DNA of 64,000 nt from Ooceraea biroi. Its lineage: Eukaryota; Arthropoda; Insecta; Hymenoptera; Formicidae. The position numbers and the translations under genes are program-made. A model generated the notes under the pieces. The model did no database searches and was not told where the DNA came from. It saw nothing but the letters and a program-made list of their open reading frames with translations. Where the stretch lies: the NCBI RefSeq assembly GCF_003672135.1, contig NC_039509.1, positions 6,892,663 through 6,956,662 on the forward strand, in the 5' to 3' direction. The first letter of the stretch is position 1, and the number at the start of each line of letters is the position of its first letter. This document shows positions 25,538 to 38,576 of this stretch, piece after piece.

Positions 25538-26926
25538 ATACTCGGCATCTGATTTATTTATCATGTTTTATTTTATTTTTCTTCATCTAAATCAATTTCC
25601 TAGATATATGTCGAATCATCATATATAAAATTACTTATCTCTCTTCTTGCAAACCAACCTAGAAGTACGATATAAAAATGCATTTATAAAATAGTGTCAC
25701 CCAGTAAAACAATTTCAATAGTAGGAAATTTGTTGTACGCTACACTAAACCAACAATGCGCATTTTTACATACATCGCCGCATTATGACGGTGATTTCGA
25801 TTTACTTGACATCCCTCTATAAAATCTTGGAAACAACTAAATTAGAATGAAAATTAAACTGATAAAATACAATATAATCATAAAAATTATAATCTCCAAA
25901 ATTTTATATTCTCAATAACAAAACGTAATTTGAAAACGATGCATAAAATAAAGCACGCACTTTATCGGTTACACATTAATCTCGACGAGATATGCACGAA
26001 TGGTATTATCGTCATTAGACGCGCGGCATGAAGAGCGAGGTTTATCACTGTTAGCCGTATTTTTACTTTCTAGACATGACAGATACGCTAACATTTCGGA
26101 TGCGAGTCTCGCTGCGAAATGCAGCGTTAAAACGTCATGGTTCTAATGATCCATAAATTTCGCAAACTCAACGATACCGCTCGGATGCCGTGTTTAATTG
26201 AAGAGAAATGTGCGATTAATTGTGGCGGGAGAGACAATCGCTGACCAGCCGGGGCAAATCGTGTTGGATTTACGCGCACGGCAGCGGCTCGTATCGGCAT
26301 CGGTTTATCGGAAAGCGGTACGTTAGCCTCGGCGATTCTGAACTTCTGACCGGGGACGGATTAAATTAACGCACGATTCGCGCAGCGGAGTCATTTTGTA
26401 AAAAAATATTTGGCTGTGGCTAATACACGTTCAGTGTCGATAATGAACGAGGTTTATCGCCGCAATAAAATAAAATAAAAGATAGAACGCGTTACGTTAT
26501 AGAATTAACTAAATTACTCAAATTATTGCTGCTCGAACATGTTTGATTATTACGAAAATTAGTACGAAACGAGAGCGGTGACGAAATAATTTTGCTTATC
26601 AATCAAAAGTTTGCAAGGAATCAGGTAAGGTGGAAAAAAACATTTTCTTGCAACGAGAGCAGTCTGGATAAGGAAGGAGCGCTCATATCGCCGATCGAAG
26701 TGCGGACTGCATTATTATAATGCAGCTGATTTCTCTGCCCCCCTCTTAATTCGGCACTGCAATCTTCGGCAGAGAGTCGCGGATGAATTCGTTGCCATTC
26801 CATCGGATCGCGGTGTGGGAAGCATAGTTCACGCTAGGTGGTCCCGGTGGTGCGGTCGGCCGATCGGGTGCGTGGAAATCGGATCGCTCTAAACGTCAAC
26901 TAATCAGAAAATTACCACCTGGCACG
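25538..26926. other. Intergenic region upstream of the LRR gene
   Basis: No gene is recognised. The first half is AT-rich and the part after about 26200 is CpG-richer. It probably contains the promoter and 5' untranslated region of the LRR gene that starts at 26927, but no TATA box or other core element stands out. Confidence 0.5.
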
Positions 26927-29336
26927 ATGTGGCTCGGATCGCTCACGTTTTTGGCCGTCGTCGTTTCGCTCGTCTCGGCGAAAACTGTGACGGTGGGTCC
27001 TTTTTTCTGGCGGTGGTTCCTGTCTCCCCTAATCGGACCGTCGTCGACAATCGCTCAGGATTTTCCGGCACGTCCGGATGACACTCGCGAACATATCGCG
27101 AATATCAACTTCCGGTTCCGCTTATCGCTTTTTTTTTTTAATGTTATCCTTTTCTCGCGGGAGCAATCGCCGCACGCGATTTAAATATGTTGGAGTGCGT
27201 TTCGAAACTTGCACGATAAAATGATATTCACGACGGATTTTCAGTTTATTTTCAACGTACGCACGCGTATCTTGATTTTATACGTACATCTGTTATGTTT
27301 CATACTAATGTTCAGTATACTTGTGAAAAATGCATGAAGTGTAGTTAAATAAATGAAATGTTGGTTTCAATATTGTTAAATTCTTGCTTGTGTTCGGATC
27401 ATGTGTTCAGATAACTGAGTCCGGAATTGCTCTGTCAACGAGTGAAGATATGTTAAAAGCGGTTTGCGTTGCAGGTTGATCTGTCATTCCGAGGATTAAA
27501 GAAAGAAGATTTCTTCGTAAAAATGCAATCCCAGTTTAATCTGCAGGAAGTAACAGACCTGATTTTGACGGGAAACGAGTTTGACAGTTTTCTAGATTGT
27601 TCCACTAATTTGGAAATGCTGAGAACGCTAGACTTGTCTCAAAATCATCTCCAGCGATTTTTCTTCCTCTGCAAAGAGGAATATAATTTGCAAATATTGA
27701 ATGTGAGTCACAATAAACTCGAATACATCGACGACAATGCTTTCAACGATCGAATACCGAAACTGAAAATATTGGATCTTTCTTTCAACAAACTCACCGT
27801 CGTCAATGAAACCATGTTGCAACATTTTACGGTAATGATCATTTTAATTAAGGAAATGTTCATTTTATAATTTTTAATCTTCACGAAAACGTTCTAATTC
27901 ATTTTGTGAGTCGTGTAAATGATTTACGAAATCTTTTTCCATGTTTGCCATTATAAAATAATTATAAAATAACATCGCAACTCTAAATAAATTTTTCCTT
28001 TCAGATTTTAGAGTACCTATCTTTGTCTCACAACCCCATAGCAGATGGGATACATGAGAGTGCGTTTTGGAATCTGAAAGCGCTAAAACATCTCGATCTG
28101 AAGGACATATCCGCGCCGTATTTCTTGCCCACTTTCTTCAAGACATTAACCAACTTATCAACTCTGGATATATCCTGGAACCCAATCAGCGCGATACCTC
28201 TGTTACCGATAAGCTTGCAAGAGTTGGACTTATCTGGTACGCAAGTGACAAACTTCGGAAATTTGTATCTACCGCAGTTACGAGAACTGAGGTTGAACTA
28301 CATGCCGAATTTGACATCGGTGGCCCTGAACGATCTCGAGAACCTGACCAGTCTGGAGACATTATCGATGATCGGTTGCAAACGATTGACCCAGCTCAGT
28401 CTCTGGCCGCAGATTGGCGTCGTGCTACCACGATTACAGCGCTTCTCGATAAAAGGTTGCGGCCTTGAGACTCTGGGTGTCGATCTGCGTGCATTGATGC
28501 AACAAACGGCCGTCGTCGAATTGGAGAACAATCCCTGGAAATGCGACTGCAAGTTGGAATGGGTCAGTTTGTTAAATTCGACTAAGAATCTCGGCCAAGA
28601 TATCAGGTGAGAAGTAAATGAGAGTCTCGGTTACTCTCAGTTGGTAAACGAATATCGATTCAAGATAGAATTGATTAAAAATTGTATTATTATTTATTTA
28701 TTTTTACGTCTCTTTAGTATATTTATAATATTTCTTAATAATTACTGTGGACCTACTTGTCTCGAAAGGTTTTGTTATAAAATAATGTCATAACAATTCT
28801 GACACGTTCATCAAGTTTCAGCGTTGTGCCTTTAGATGTCTCGAGAATTTCTAAAGTAAAATTCTTTTTACACTACACTGGAATTATTTTGTTAATAATA
28901 AATTGAACGAGCAAAGCTTATTATTTAATAAAATGCAAACTTTTAAATTATAACTATCGCGATTAAATTCTATTTTATAAACGTTTTTCTCAATCGTAAA
29001 TAATACGATATACATATTTCGTAATGTTTCTGTGCTAATAGATGCCGCACACCGGATCAACATCACGGCAAATTTCTCGCTGAAATACCGAGTTACGAAT
29101 TGCAATGCGATTACGACTCGTCGGTGCTTTATCCGATCCTGTGGACCTGCTTCTCGATATTGTTTATCGCTCTGATCATCAGCACGATTTTATTGTTCCT
29201 GAAACGACCGATAGGCCAATGGAACTTTAAGGGTAGAAACAGGGACACTGTCACGTACAAGAACGTCGTGGAATCGAACAACGATCTGGTCCGGATACTG
29301 GCGGTATCCGAGACGCAGGATCGCAACGAAGAATAA
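26927..29336 (+). CDS. Single-pass transmembrane leucine-rich-repeat protein, four exons, 439 aa
   Basis: Exons are 26927-26992, 27475-27831, 28005-28606 and 29042-29336 (1320 bases including TAA), with GT-AG introns and matching phases. Residues 1-18 (MWLGSLTFLAVVVSLVSA) form a signal peptide. Residues 23 to about 315 hold roughly ten leucine-rich repeats, such as LRTLDLSQNHLQRF, LKILDLSFNKLTVV and LQELDLSGTQVTNF. A C-terminal cysteine cap spans about 316-364 (NPWKCDCKLEW, Cys321, 323, 343 and 364). A hydrophobic helix at about 370-395 is followed by the basic stop-transfer KRP and about 40 cytoplasmic residues. There is no TIR domain, so this is not a Toll receptor. No cysteine-rich N-terminal cap is seen, so a small exon in the 482-base first intron may be missed. 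The architecture suggests a cell-surface adhesion or recognition protein. I cannot assign an orthologue. Confidence 0.88.
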
Positions 29337-29661
29337 AGCCAAATTGAGATAGGAAAAAGAAAGAGCACGCGACAAGCGCAGAAAATCGTCAGGCCAACAA
29401 TAGACATCTCATCAAGCCTTTTTAAGGAGTTTTCGTAATAACAGTTATCTTGTAATGGTATAATACAGGATAGTTGACAATTGCACGCGGAATATGTCAC
29501 ACACACGCACATACATATCACCATGAAAGATTTTATTATTTCATAATTCATATAGCGGAATACATTAATTCGCAGGATGTAAATAAGAACGTATTATATA
29601 TCGCTATATGAAGCGCTCTAGATATGCCATAGTTTCTTTGTAATGTTAAAACCTTTTCAAT

Positions 29662-29667
29662 AATAAA
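29662..29667 (+). terminator. Candidate polyadenylation signal of the LRR gene
   Basis: AATAAA about 325 bases after the stop codon. Another AATAAA overlaps the stop codon itself (29332-29337) and is too close to be the likely signal. Confidence 0.45.
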
Positions 29668-30748
29668 ATGATATTACATAACAATTTTTGTGAGGTAAAT
29701 CATTTCTATTCGTGAGCGAATTATGAACACTGAGGAGAGTCACTCGAGCCATGAATTCGAATGACGGGGTACCGCGAATTCGAGCGCTCAAATGATGAGT
29801 ACCCCAACGTCCGAGAATAATGTAAAATCCCTGCGGTCTTGTGTTTTTTTCCGGTCAGTAAAACTATCGGCCTGTCTAAAAACCCCTTTACCTTTGTTCC
29901 TCGCGATACGTCCGTTACCGTGGCACAAAAGAAACACGGATACAAAGAACACATTGGCTCATTTGCCCTGAATGGCGGCGAGATCCTCTTCCGCGTAACG
30001 ACGCGGCAACGCTTAGCTGAACGCATGAATTATCATGCGTGGCATCTTGAGAACGCACGCAACTAATTGAAATTCTACGAGATTCCGCCACAACGGGTTC
30101 ATTTTCCGGTAAGCCTCCCAATCGACGGGCAAAAAGCGTTCTCTGCAGTCTTTAGAATCGAAGTCAACCCTGAACGCAAGTTTCATTTCGATTACTCTTT
30201 ACTCTTCCTTTATAAAAGAATAAAAGATACCTCTCTCAAATATTGCGGGTGCCCTTCACTCGAAACACAAATTACTAATTGTGTCTGATGCACTTCAACG
30301 GCCTACTCAACGGCTGAAGAGCGTTGCGAAACGTAAAAAGGAAAAATGTTCTTCAGGCTCGTAGACCTAGCTATTTCGATGAATATAATAGAGAGAGATT
30401 GTTTAAAATACGAGATTTCGTTTATTTATCATTTCGATCTTGCGCTTACGTTTACCCGATCACGGCAATCTACTTGAAAATGTCAATGAACACGATCGCA
30501 CGAGCTTACCCTTCCAATCAGATCCCGGTATGCACTCGGTCGTTAATGAAACGTTAAGGTACAGGGCGTTACGCGCTCCGTTCCAAGAAGGGGCGCAATA
30601 TTGGCGTGTTATACGATGAGCCAGCAAATGGTGCTATGAAGATCGTCAGTTTACGTGACGTGCACCGTGATCGCGTGCGATGTAGCGATCAACCTTTGTA
30701 TCGAAGTATGATCTTCCTATGGAAGGCCTATTGGGTTACGCCCAAACG

Positions 30749-30769
30749 AAGAGAGAGAGGGGGGGGGGT
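30749..30769 (+). repeat. GA run leading into a ten-G homopolymer
   Basis: GAAGAGAGAGAG followed by ten guanines at 30759-30768. A low-complexity site; length errors in assembly are likely here. Confidence 0.8.
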
Positions 30770-33002
30770 GAAAGAGAGAACAAGGATGTCATATTATTGG
30801 GGGGTCACAATATGCAAAGAGAAGAGCGCAAAAAATCACTGAGAAAGATTTGCTGCACCGTGTCGAGCGGAAGTCCGTGATTATACAATAACTCTTTGCT
30901 TTTCCTCCGAACCCTGTACTGACACGCCTTTTTTCCGTATACGGGAATGACATGTCAGGGTGTGGCAAACCCCGCTCATCCCGAGCGCCATTTTGTCTCT
31001 ATTAATCTACCCATAATTAGTTATTTTCTTTTGCGTTTTTTTATTGCGCGGAATGATTTACGAAAGTGCTTAATAGGACATTCAATTACCTCACCTTAAT
31101 ACGTTTTTCATTATTTCCCGGGAAAAGTGAAGCGCAGTATTCTACGCTTCCGTGGAAAAATATGCGCGCGTAAAAACTTTCGGTCTTACTTGTACTTTCC
31201 GTTCATGCACTTGTGAGTACCACTATTTCGCGTCGAAATATCGGTTTACTCGAAAAATCGCACTTGCCTCCAATTTTGTTCAGCCTCCATTAACAAGAAA
31301 AGCATCGTTGCTCTGTGTATCGTATATCTCTTTGTGCACCGAAATATCAATTCGAACCAGCGAGAACTCCGCGGCATTTTTTCAGCCGGGGTGCCGATAA
31401 AGCGATTGAACATTGCGGAATATTTTTTCGCCACGCCGGAAAGCGAGCACGGAGCGCGAGGGATGAGGGGATGGTTTCGGCGGACGGAGAGGAGGCGGAG
31501 GACGAGGAAGAGGTGAGCGATAGAAGTTTTACCCTCCTCGCGCGCGGTGGTGTCGAGTGTCGGTAATTCGAGATTCCGTGCGAGCCAATTTGGCGAGAGC
31601 CGCCGGAAAAATAATACACCGCCTACCAGCACGAGATATCACGAGAGCGTGCGGAGGCGAATTTTAACGGTCAACGCGAAACACGTGGGCAGACCATGCC
31701 GGGGAGAATATCGTGTTTCGAGCAGAATGAAGAGCATCCTATCCCCGGGCTTAAGACGCCCGGATAACGGCGCGCTGGCGTTTTGTTGGAAAAACAGGGT
31801 GGGCGATATCGCTCGTACCCGATGACGATCGAGATACTTGTTCCCAAGTATTTAGCCGAAGACGATACGTATCGACATCTTGGAACAACCTCCCGCGCTT
31901 TCTTAGTTATAATAGAAGAACAAGCGGTGCATCAAGTATTAATAACACGAAAAATTTATACTGCGAGATTATGTAAGAAACGTAAGTTGCTCCCTCTCGC
32001 TCTCTCTTTCTCTGTCTCTCAAGCAGAAACATTTTCGCGCGTTAATCGAGCGCGACTCACTTGGACCTCGCGCGAAACACATTTTTCTAACAGCCCTCTA
32101 CATTACGATTCGTTAAGCCAGCGTCTACATTAACTAAGCTAATCCCTTAATTACGTCCCTTTTACTTCTCTCCCCGCCTCTTCTTCCTCACCCATCCGGC
32201 GGCGACTCTCACGCTTCCTGCATCCATCCTTCACTTGGTAATTAAAGAATCTGATGAAGCTTCGCGGTGTATACGCACGGAAAAACAAGCGACGAGCATG
32301 CACCTATAGATGCAACTTTCACACGCGTGTTATGCAGCATGATATACATCATTCCTTTCGGCTTTTATGTTGCCGCATAATTCACCGTGCTTAAACATCA
32401 CACCGATTCAATTAACGTAATCAACAAAAAACTATCAGGCACGAAGGAGCTCTATTTCGCACATTTAATAATAACAAGCGTTCTGATGTAGCAAATACAC
32501 GCGAGATAACATTTGATAGCATGCAATTTTTATGAAGACATTATTTGATCCATGATGTATCTCATGAAACAACATTATCGCCAATTAATTAAACTTCTTT
32601 AGTATCTTATCGACAACGCCGGAGTGTTATCATAATATTATATATATATATAAAAAATAGACATCTGTCTTCGTTACACGTTAAACCATATTGCGCTTAC
32701 AGGCGTGCATCCAAACGCGCGTTTTGCGCGGTCGCATCACCCGAAAACAGCCGCATGCCGCGGAGTGCCCGTCGATTTTCGCCGGGCAGGGTTTTATCTG
32801 ATTAAACCGACGTAGAAACATGGGGTTATACGTGTAAGCTTTCCGGGCCCGTCTATGGGGAGAGGCCGAACAAATGAATAATGAAAATAAAACCCCGGTG
32901 ATGCTATCGGTAAGCACCACGGGATTACGTACGCATCAGCGCGCCCGCGATGAACTTATATTATGGAACCCTCGTATACACGAGCTGCACGTACACGCGT
33001 TA

Positions 33003-33032
33003 ACATGCGTATGTACGTGCGTGCATGCGTAC
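33003..33032. repeat. 30-bp alternating purine-pyrimidine tract
   Basis: Every base alternates purine and pyrimidine for 30 positions, mixing GC, GT and AT steps. Such tracts can adopt the Z-DNA form under negative supercoiling. A run this long is very unlikely by chance in 64 kb of random sequence. Confidence 0.85.
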
Positions 33033-36000
33033 CATACGTGGACGCGAGATGCAAAAGAAAAGCAAACGGCTTTTCCGCGCGCAAAAGTTTAACAAGTTCT
33101 TCACGAGTCAGCCAGAATACAGATTTAATTGACAATGTAGTTTGCCTTGCACGCTTAAACACAAACTATGATAATAATTATCATTGCAACAAAAAAATAT
33201 GTTGCATATTTATCAAATATGAAATTTTTGTAAATTGAGACTTTCGTACGCAAAGTTATTTCTGATTGTAAGGGTAACTTTGAATTTTGATGAAACGTTG
33301 GGACGTTCGTGATAATACATGACTGATGTATAATCTCGTCGCTGTTCTGCCTCTTGCAGTTACATTTTCAGATTAGCGAAGCAAAGTGGGATGTGGCAAA
33401 CAGCGAGAAATGAAGCGAAACGCGACAATGATCCAGGAGTCTCGCCGCTCGTAGAGCGTTCATTCACGTGTCTCACGATTGTTGTGTATAGGTACCTATG
33501 AATGGCCGCCTTTCGGATAAAAGAGTGGCTGTGCCGTGGGGTGTAAGTGTCACGGCCGGTAATAGTTGCCAAATGTGTCCCGCTCGTCGGAGCACGCCGA
33601 TTATGTCAAGGTGTGAACTTACGGACGTGGCCAATAGCAGATCGTGGACACAAAGGAGACAATCCCCACGGGTCCAAGCCGCTTACGATCAATACCTGGA
33701 TCCTTCGATCTTGTCGCGATCTTGCTGCGGCCAAGAGGGTGTTCATTCGCCGGGATCACTCACAATGCGGAATGGACGAAATATGCTTTTTAAATACTCA
33801 CCTCGGCTATTCCTGCAGGAGTCTTCGACAAGTCTCTCTAAATTCGGAAAAGGCACGTTTCAGACACGCAGAAACAACGTCGCGTTATCTGTGGCGCCGG
33901 TTAAGCGGATACCTATTTTGCCGTTTGTAAACTCTTCTGATCCCGTTCTGATCTCGAAAAGATCAGTAATTTCAGCCAAACGTGAAATATTTCTCAAGTT
34001 TCGAGGAGGAAGAATGTTTCTGTGAAAATTCTTTCTTCTGAATGGTACGTGGTATGTGGATAGGAAATCAAAATCGATAATGTCCTATGTTCGAGATGCA
34101 ATTCTGATAATGTATCATCTCAATCAATCTTATTCTTTGTGTATAAGTGCTAATATATGTTTTCTTTCGACCGACTATAGCAACAGTGACAAGATATTGA
34201 ATAAAATAAATCTATGGCATACGTGTCACATTCATGATACCTTATAAAGAATCATATATAAAAAGATAAAGACTCTTTCTGCGCACACAAGAAACAATGA
34301 TTTCTACATCTTCAAGCAAAGAAAGAAACTCAGAACTCAGGACAGCTTTACTAATCCAAGAATGTTAACGTTTGTCACGTTCGTCGCAAGTCATTTTTCT
34401 CAGTTTCATTTTCCACTTCTTTACCAAGACCACAATTTCAATGGACAAACAACTTCCGTTATTATTTCTAGTCATTGAAACGTTAATCACCAATGGAAAG
34501 AGATTATGAAAAGTGTCTTTGTATATTATTGATTCTTTGTCAAAACAAAGTCATGTCCAAAAGCCTATCTTTTGCCCGCAGTGATGCAAATAAAAATCTG
34601 CCAGTATATGGAAACTGAGAAATTGCTTTGAGTCTAGATCACAAACTATAACATTCAAATTTTGGAGAAGAGCATGGTGTAAATGCACTTGCAAATTTCC
34701 GTAAGAACGAGCTTTCCCATCTTCAAAAGGACAAAAAGACATGGTGCGATGCTCGAAGTGACAACGAGGCGTTTTAAAAGGCCACCCATTCGTCGGGTTA
34801 AGATGTAACATAACAAACAGCCCGAGGAAACGTATTTGCCCAGGGCGATATCGAGTTCCCGGGCACTTCCTGCGCTTCTTCATCGTTTTCTTCTTCGTGG
34901 CGCCGATGCAGTCGGCGACTTGACGTCCCACAGATTGACGAGCGCCACCCCCGAAGACAGCAGGAATAGAACGGTCACGAATGCATTTAGTCACGACCAT
35001 GACTTTTTTGCGCCACCCTGCAGATAGGATATAAAAATACACGCGCGACAATAGACTTATCCACGGGAAACGCACAGGAATATTCGTGTAACATCGCACA
35101 TGTACGTAAATTATGTGTACAGATGATTGCGCTTGTGATCCCGACGCATTTTCAAAAATTACATAAATATGTAATTCCAATTTATTTGTGTCACGAACAG
35201 AAGTAAAATCTGCCGAAATACCGCGATACTTTCAATTGTAAATCCGAAAGAATTCACCGCGATAAATTCATTACAGCAAAATTGTCGATACCCACGCGGC
35301 CATTTGCTCCGTGATTACGTATCTTATGCACGAGCGAGTCGTCAACTGTACATTTCCCGCGGGCTTCACAGAATCGCCAACGGTATGTGGAATTATCGTT
35401 GCATCACGGTGCATTCTTCCCGCGTATTTTGAGCGAAATTCAACATTACAAATGTCGCGGCCGACGCGCCGGCAAAAGCGGCTCGTTGCCGCCGCGTTTT
35501 GAACGAGTGGCTTTGCGCGCGAGCACGAAATTACGGCGGAGGCGTCGGCTGTGTTAAAAGCGCGGTATAAATTCGGAATAGCACGTATATGTGTGTACGT
35601 ATGGTGTATGTATGTGTGTGTACAACGCCCGGCGGAAACGCAGGGTACGAGCGGGCGGTGCTCGCGCTCGTTCATGATTGCGATAATGCCAAACACAATA
35701 TCGCGGGAAATTTTATCGGCTGGTCGAGCGACGGCACGCGTGGGAAATCGTGCGAAAAATAATAATGAGATGTCGACGGAGAACAAGGGAGGACTGGAGG
35801 GCGAACGGCGAAATGGGAGGAAAGTGACGGGCGCTTGAAAGAGGGAGCGCAACGCGACAAGCAACGGAGATCGAGAGTGTCACGGAGCGAGAGTAGACAA
35901 AGGCGATAAAGAAAACGGATAGGAAATGAGAGAAAAATGTCGGTATACCTCAAAATGAGGTACGAGCGAAGTGCGGATTAACGCAAGAGGGTGGCAAAAT

Positions 36001-36243
36001 GAAGGTAGAAAGGACAAGGAGCGCAAGGAGAGAGCAAGGAGTAGAGGAAAGAGAGAAGAGCGGAAAATGTGCGAAACGTTTAATCGACGTGCAGCGGGCC
36101 CCCCCCGAGAAATACCTAAAAGAGAGGCATTGAAAAAGCCTGTCGGCGCGAATCTCTTCTATTTTGAATATAAAGTGGACGATGAGATTTTTTCCCCGCC
36201 GCGGGGAAAAAGTGCGTGGTAGATAAACGTACGGACAGGTCTT

Positions 36244-36263
36244 CACGTGCGCGCGCGCGTGCA
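36244..36263. repeat. 20-bp CG-rich alternating tract
   Basis: CACGTG followed by repeated CG steps and TGCA, perfectly alternating purine-pyrimidine. Of the tracts here it has the highest CG content and so the strongest Z-DNA potential. Confidence 0.85.
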
Positions 36264-38391
36264 GAGAAATTTTTTAATAAATTCGCTTTGCGCGAACTAT
36301 ATTTTCTCTGTCAGCTCGTTTAACGTTCTGACGAGCACGCACGATGAAAGATTTTTCCCATAGCGGATCGACGCGCAATCGAATTTTTCGAGGGCGCAAC
36401 GAAAGTTGACGGTGTAATCTCTCGATGGTGCTCTCTCTCTCTCTGATCTCGGTGAATCGAAAGAAATTAATCTCGTTAGGAAGCTCGGCGCGCAAAGACC
36501 GTTTCAGCATCAACCACGAAATTAGTCGCTTAACATCTCACGTACGTAACGTACGAACTATTCACTCTGCTAACGTAAATTATACGACAATGACAGCACG
36601 CGTATTACCATGATTGTAAGGCAAACATCGGTAGAACGGGCTCCAACATACGCACGTAAAATAATCACACAGTCGGCAACATTTTAGCTACTCCTGCCGA
36701 TACTCACGTGGTACCTATAAAGTGCTCCGAAATCACTGACGCCAGTGCGATATTATCTCTGAGGAGGGAAGGAAGCGCGCGACCGCAGCCTCCGACTAAG
36801 ATAGCGAAATTAGTGGAACCCTTGTTAACGACCTCATTAACCCACAGTTACGCCGGAGGAGGGTCGGTCGAATTAGAGGAGCCCAAGTCTGGCCCAGAAA
36901 AGTAAAATAAACAAATGGCCATGGCGCCATCGCGCAGATGAGTCCCGTCATCCAGTGGGTCCCCGCCTCCCCGTTCTCTCCGGCCAGATTTTTTCACCCC
37001 TCTCGTCGCTCGGGACCCCAACGATCTTCCATCCTCCTCCCGCGCTCGAACCTTAAATTTCATCCTCGGACTATCGAGTGGATCCTCTGTAAACAGGAGG
37101 GACTTTCCCGCCGGCGCCGCGGCGTGCCAAGAGATCGTGCGGCTTTCCGAAAATTGACTCCTCGACTGGCGAACTTTGCTGCCGGATCTACGGCGACTTC
37201 CCGTACCGTCGATCCAGCCGAGCGAACGTCGAAGTTCTGTTGGCAGATCGCTGCCGATAAAGAACAGCTTGCGCGAAGAACCGTCGAGAGAATAATAGAA
37301 CTGTTCCGCAGTGTGGATGTCTTTACCAAGGGGTAACTAGTCGTAAATGCATCAAAATTTTCTAATCTCTAATTGGACAGGTGAGAGACTCGTGGCGTTT
37401 TGTAACGTATATTCATGACAACAGCTTATAAAGATAAAATACACCAAGAGAGTAGCTCACTCGAGTGCCACATTCAGCGCAGATCTGTTAAATTAACTAA
37501 GAAGCTTATGAGATTATGAGCTCCTTTAATTCAATCGTAATCTCACGGTTTAGTATTCGCGAGAAGACAACGTGCGACGTTACTAAATTAAACATGCAGC
37601 GCTACAATCAGCATCATCATGCTGGCGTGCCACGAAGAATCATACGAAAATGTATCATAAAGTGCACGAAATGTGCACTGCGTGGCGCAAAAAAGGACCT
37701 GTCGACTCGAATAAAGCGAAAAGAACACGACGGAACATGAAGAGCCTGTCTCTTGTCCGACTGCGAACCCAACTGCGGTTACACGAGCCCGTACAATGCG
37801 CGATAGGTCGCAACGAGGCTGCCGGACAAGGAACTCCCCATTAGACGCACGTTAAATAATAAAGCCGCCATATTAGGCGCGGACACCCCATAGTCCGCAC
37901 CAGCAGAGGAGGATTATCCCACAACGATACGTCTCGTTCTTCCCCTTCCCGCCGACAACTCCCGCCGCAACGGGCGAACAACTCGGTGGCACGGGAATGA
38001 AAGGTTGCATGCACAGCGCGTACAATGGAGAGCTTACGTTCGATAAAATCAGTACGAATTACGCCCGTGGCCCAAGCCCGGCGATTTTTAATGCTGTAAG
38101 CCGTTTACCCGATCGGAGATCGATAAATAATTCCGCCACGCGCGACCCGCGCGTGTACCCCGCGCGATCGCAATGTCGACGGTATCAATTGGAAATCGAC
38201 GACGTACATGGCGTTCGATGAAATCGGGGGACAAAGGAGTCGAGATACGTGGACGATTGCACGTCAAGTACCGGGAAGGATGTCTTGCGATAAAACTGGG
38301 TTAATATGACGAATCTACGAATCGACGGGACAAGAAAGCAGTGTTTATGTATGATTGTTCAACGTGTGACAAGCTGACGATGCGCAAATTA

Positions 38392-38423
38392 TTGGGTTGG
38401 CCAAAAAGTAATTGCGTTTTTTT
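38392..38423 (+). repeat. Mariner terminal inverted repeat, 5' side
   Basis: Thirty-two bases identical to the reverse complement of 39645-39676, directly preceded by the TA target site. Confidence 0.96.
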
Positions 38424-38576
38424 CCAATAGATGGACATACATGTCTTGAAATGTAACTAACTTCATTCTAAACCGCAAATTCATTATGTAGGTTAACAAC
38501 TCACAGTTCAAGCTTGTTTTAGAAAAAGAAAGTACACGATTTCGTTAACGATTGTTTGTTTGCCGTCGATTTCAAA

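Larger units (their letters stand above)
29668..38389. other. Gene-poor region between the LRR gene and the second mariner
   Basis: No protein family is recognised in this 8.7 kb. Long unbroken frames (33498-34025 plus, 34551-35180 minus, 35271-35864 minus) lack any domain and occur in GC-rich DNA where stop codons are scarce. The stretch holds a ten-G run at 30759-30768, and alternating purine-pyrimidine tracts at 33003-33032, 35581-35603 and 36244-36263. A possible first coding exon lies at 31471-31512. The 3' flank of the LRR gene accounts for its first few bases only. Confidence 0.55.

Noticed and set aside
24957..25628. 223-codon open frame overlapping the FERRY3 gene
   Set aside because: It is in a different frame from exons 8 and 9 and reads through an intron and the 3' flank; it is a shadow of the real gene.
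33498..34025. Overlapping 175- and 127-codon frames on the plus strand, plus a strong minus-strand donor near 33797
   Set aside because: Neither peptide is recognised. On the minus strand every frame closes within about 20 codons before the donor, so no coding exon is supported.
34551..35180. 209-codon open frame on the minus strand, with a stretch faintly reminiscent of a protein domain
   Set aside because: No family could be named, no flanking splice sites stand out, and an open frame of this length is about as long as the best expected by chance here.
35271..35864. 197-codon open frame on the minus strand
   Set aside because: It crosses an alternating TG/CA tract and GC-rich DNA, and the translation has no recognisable domain.
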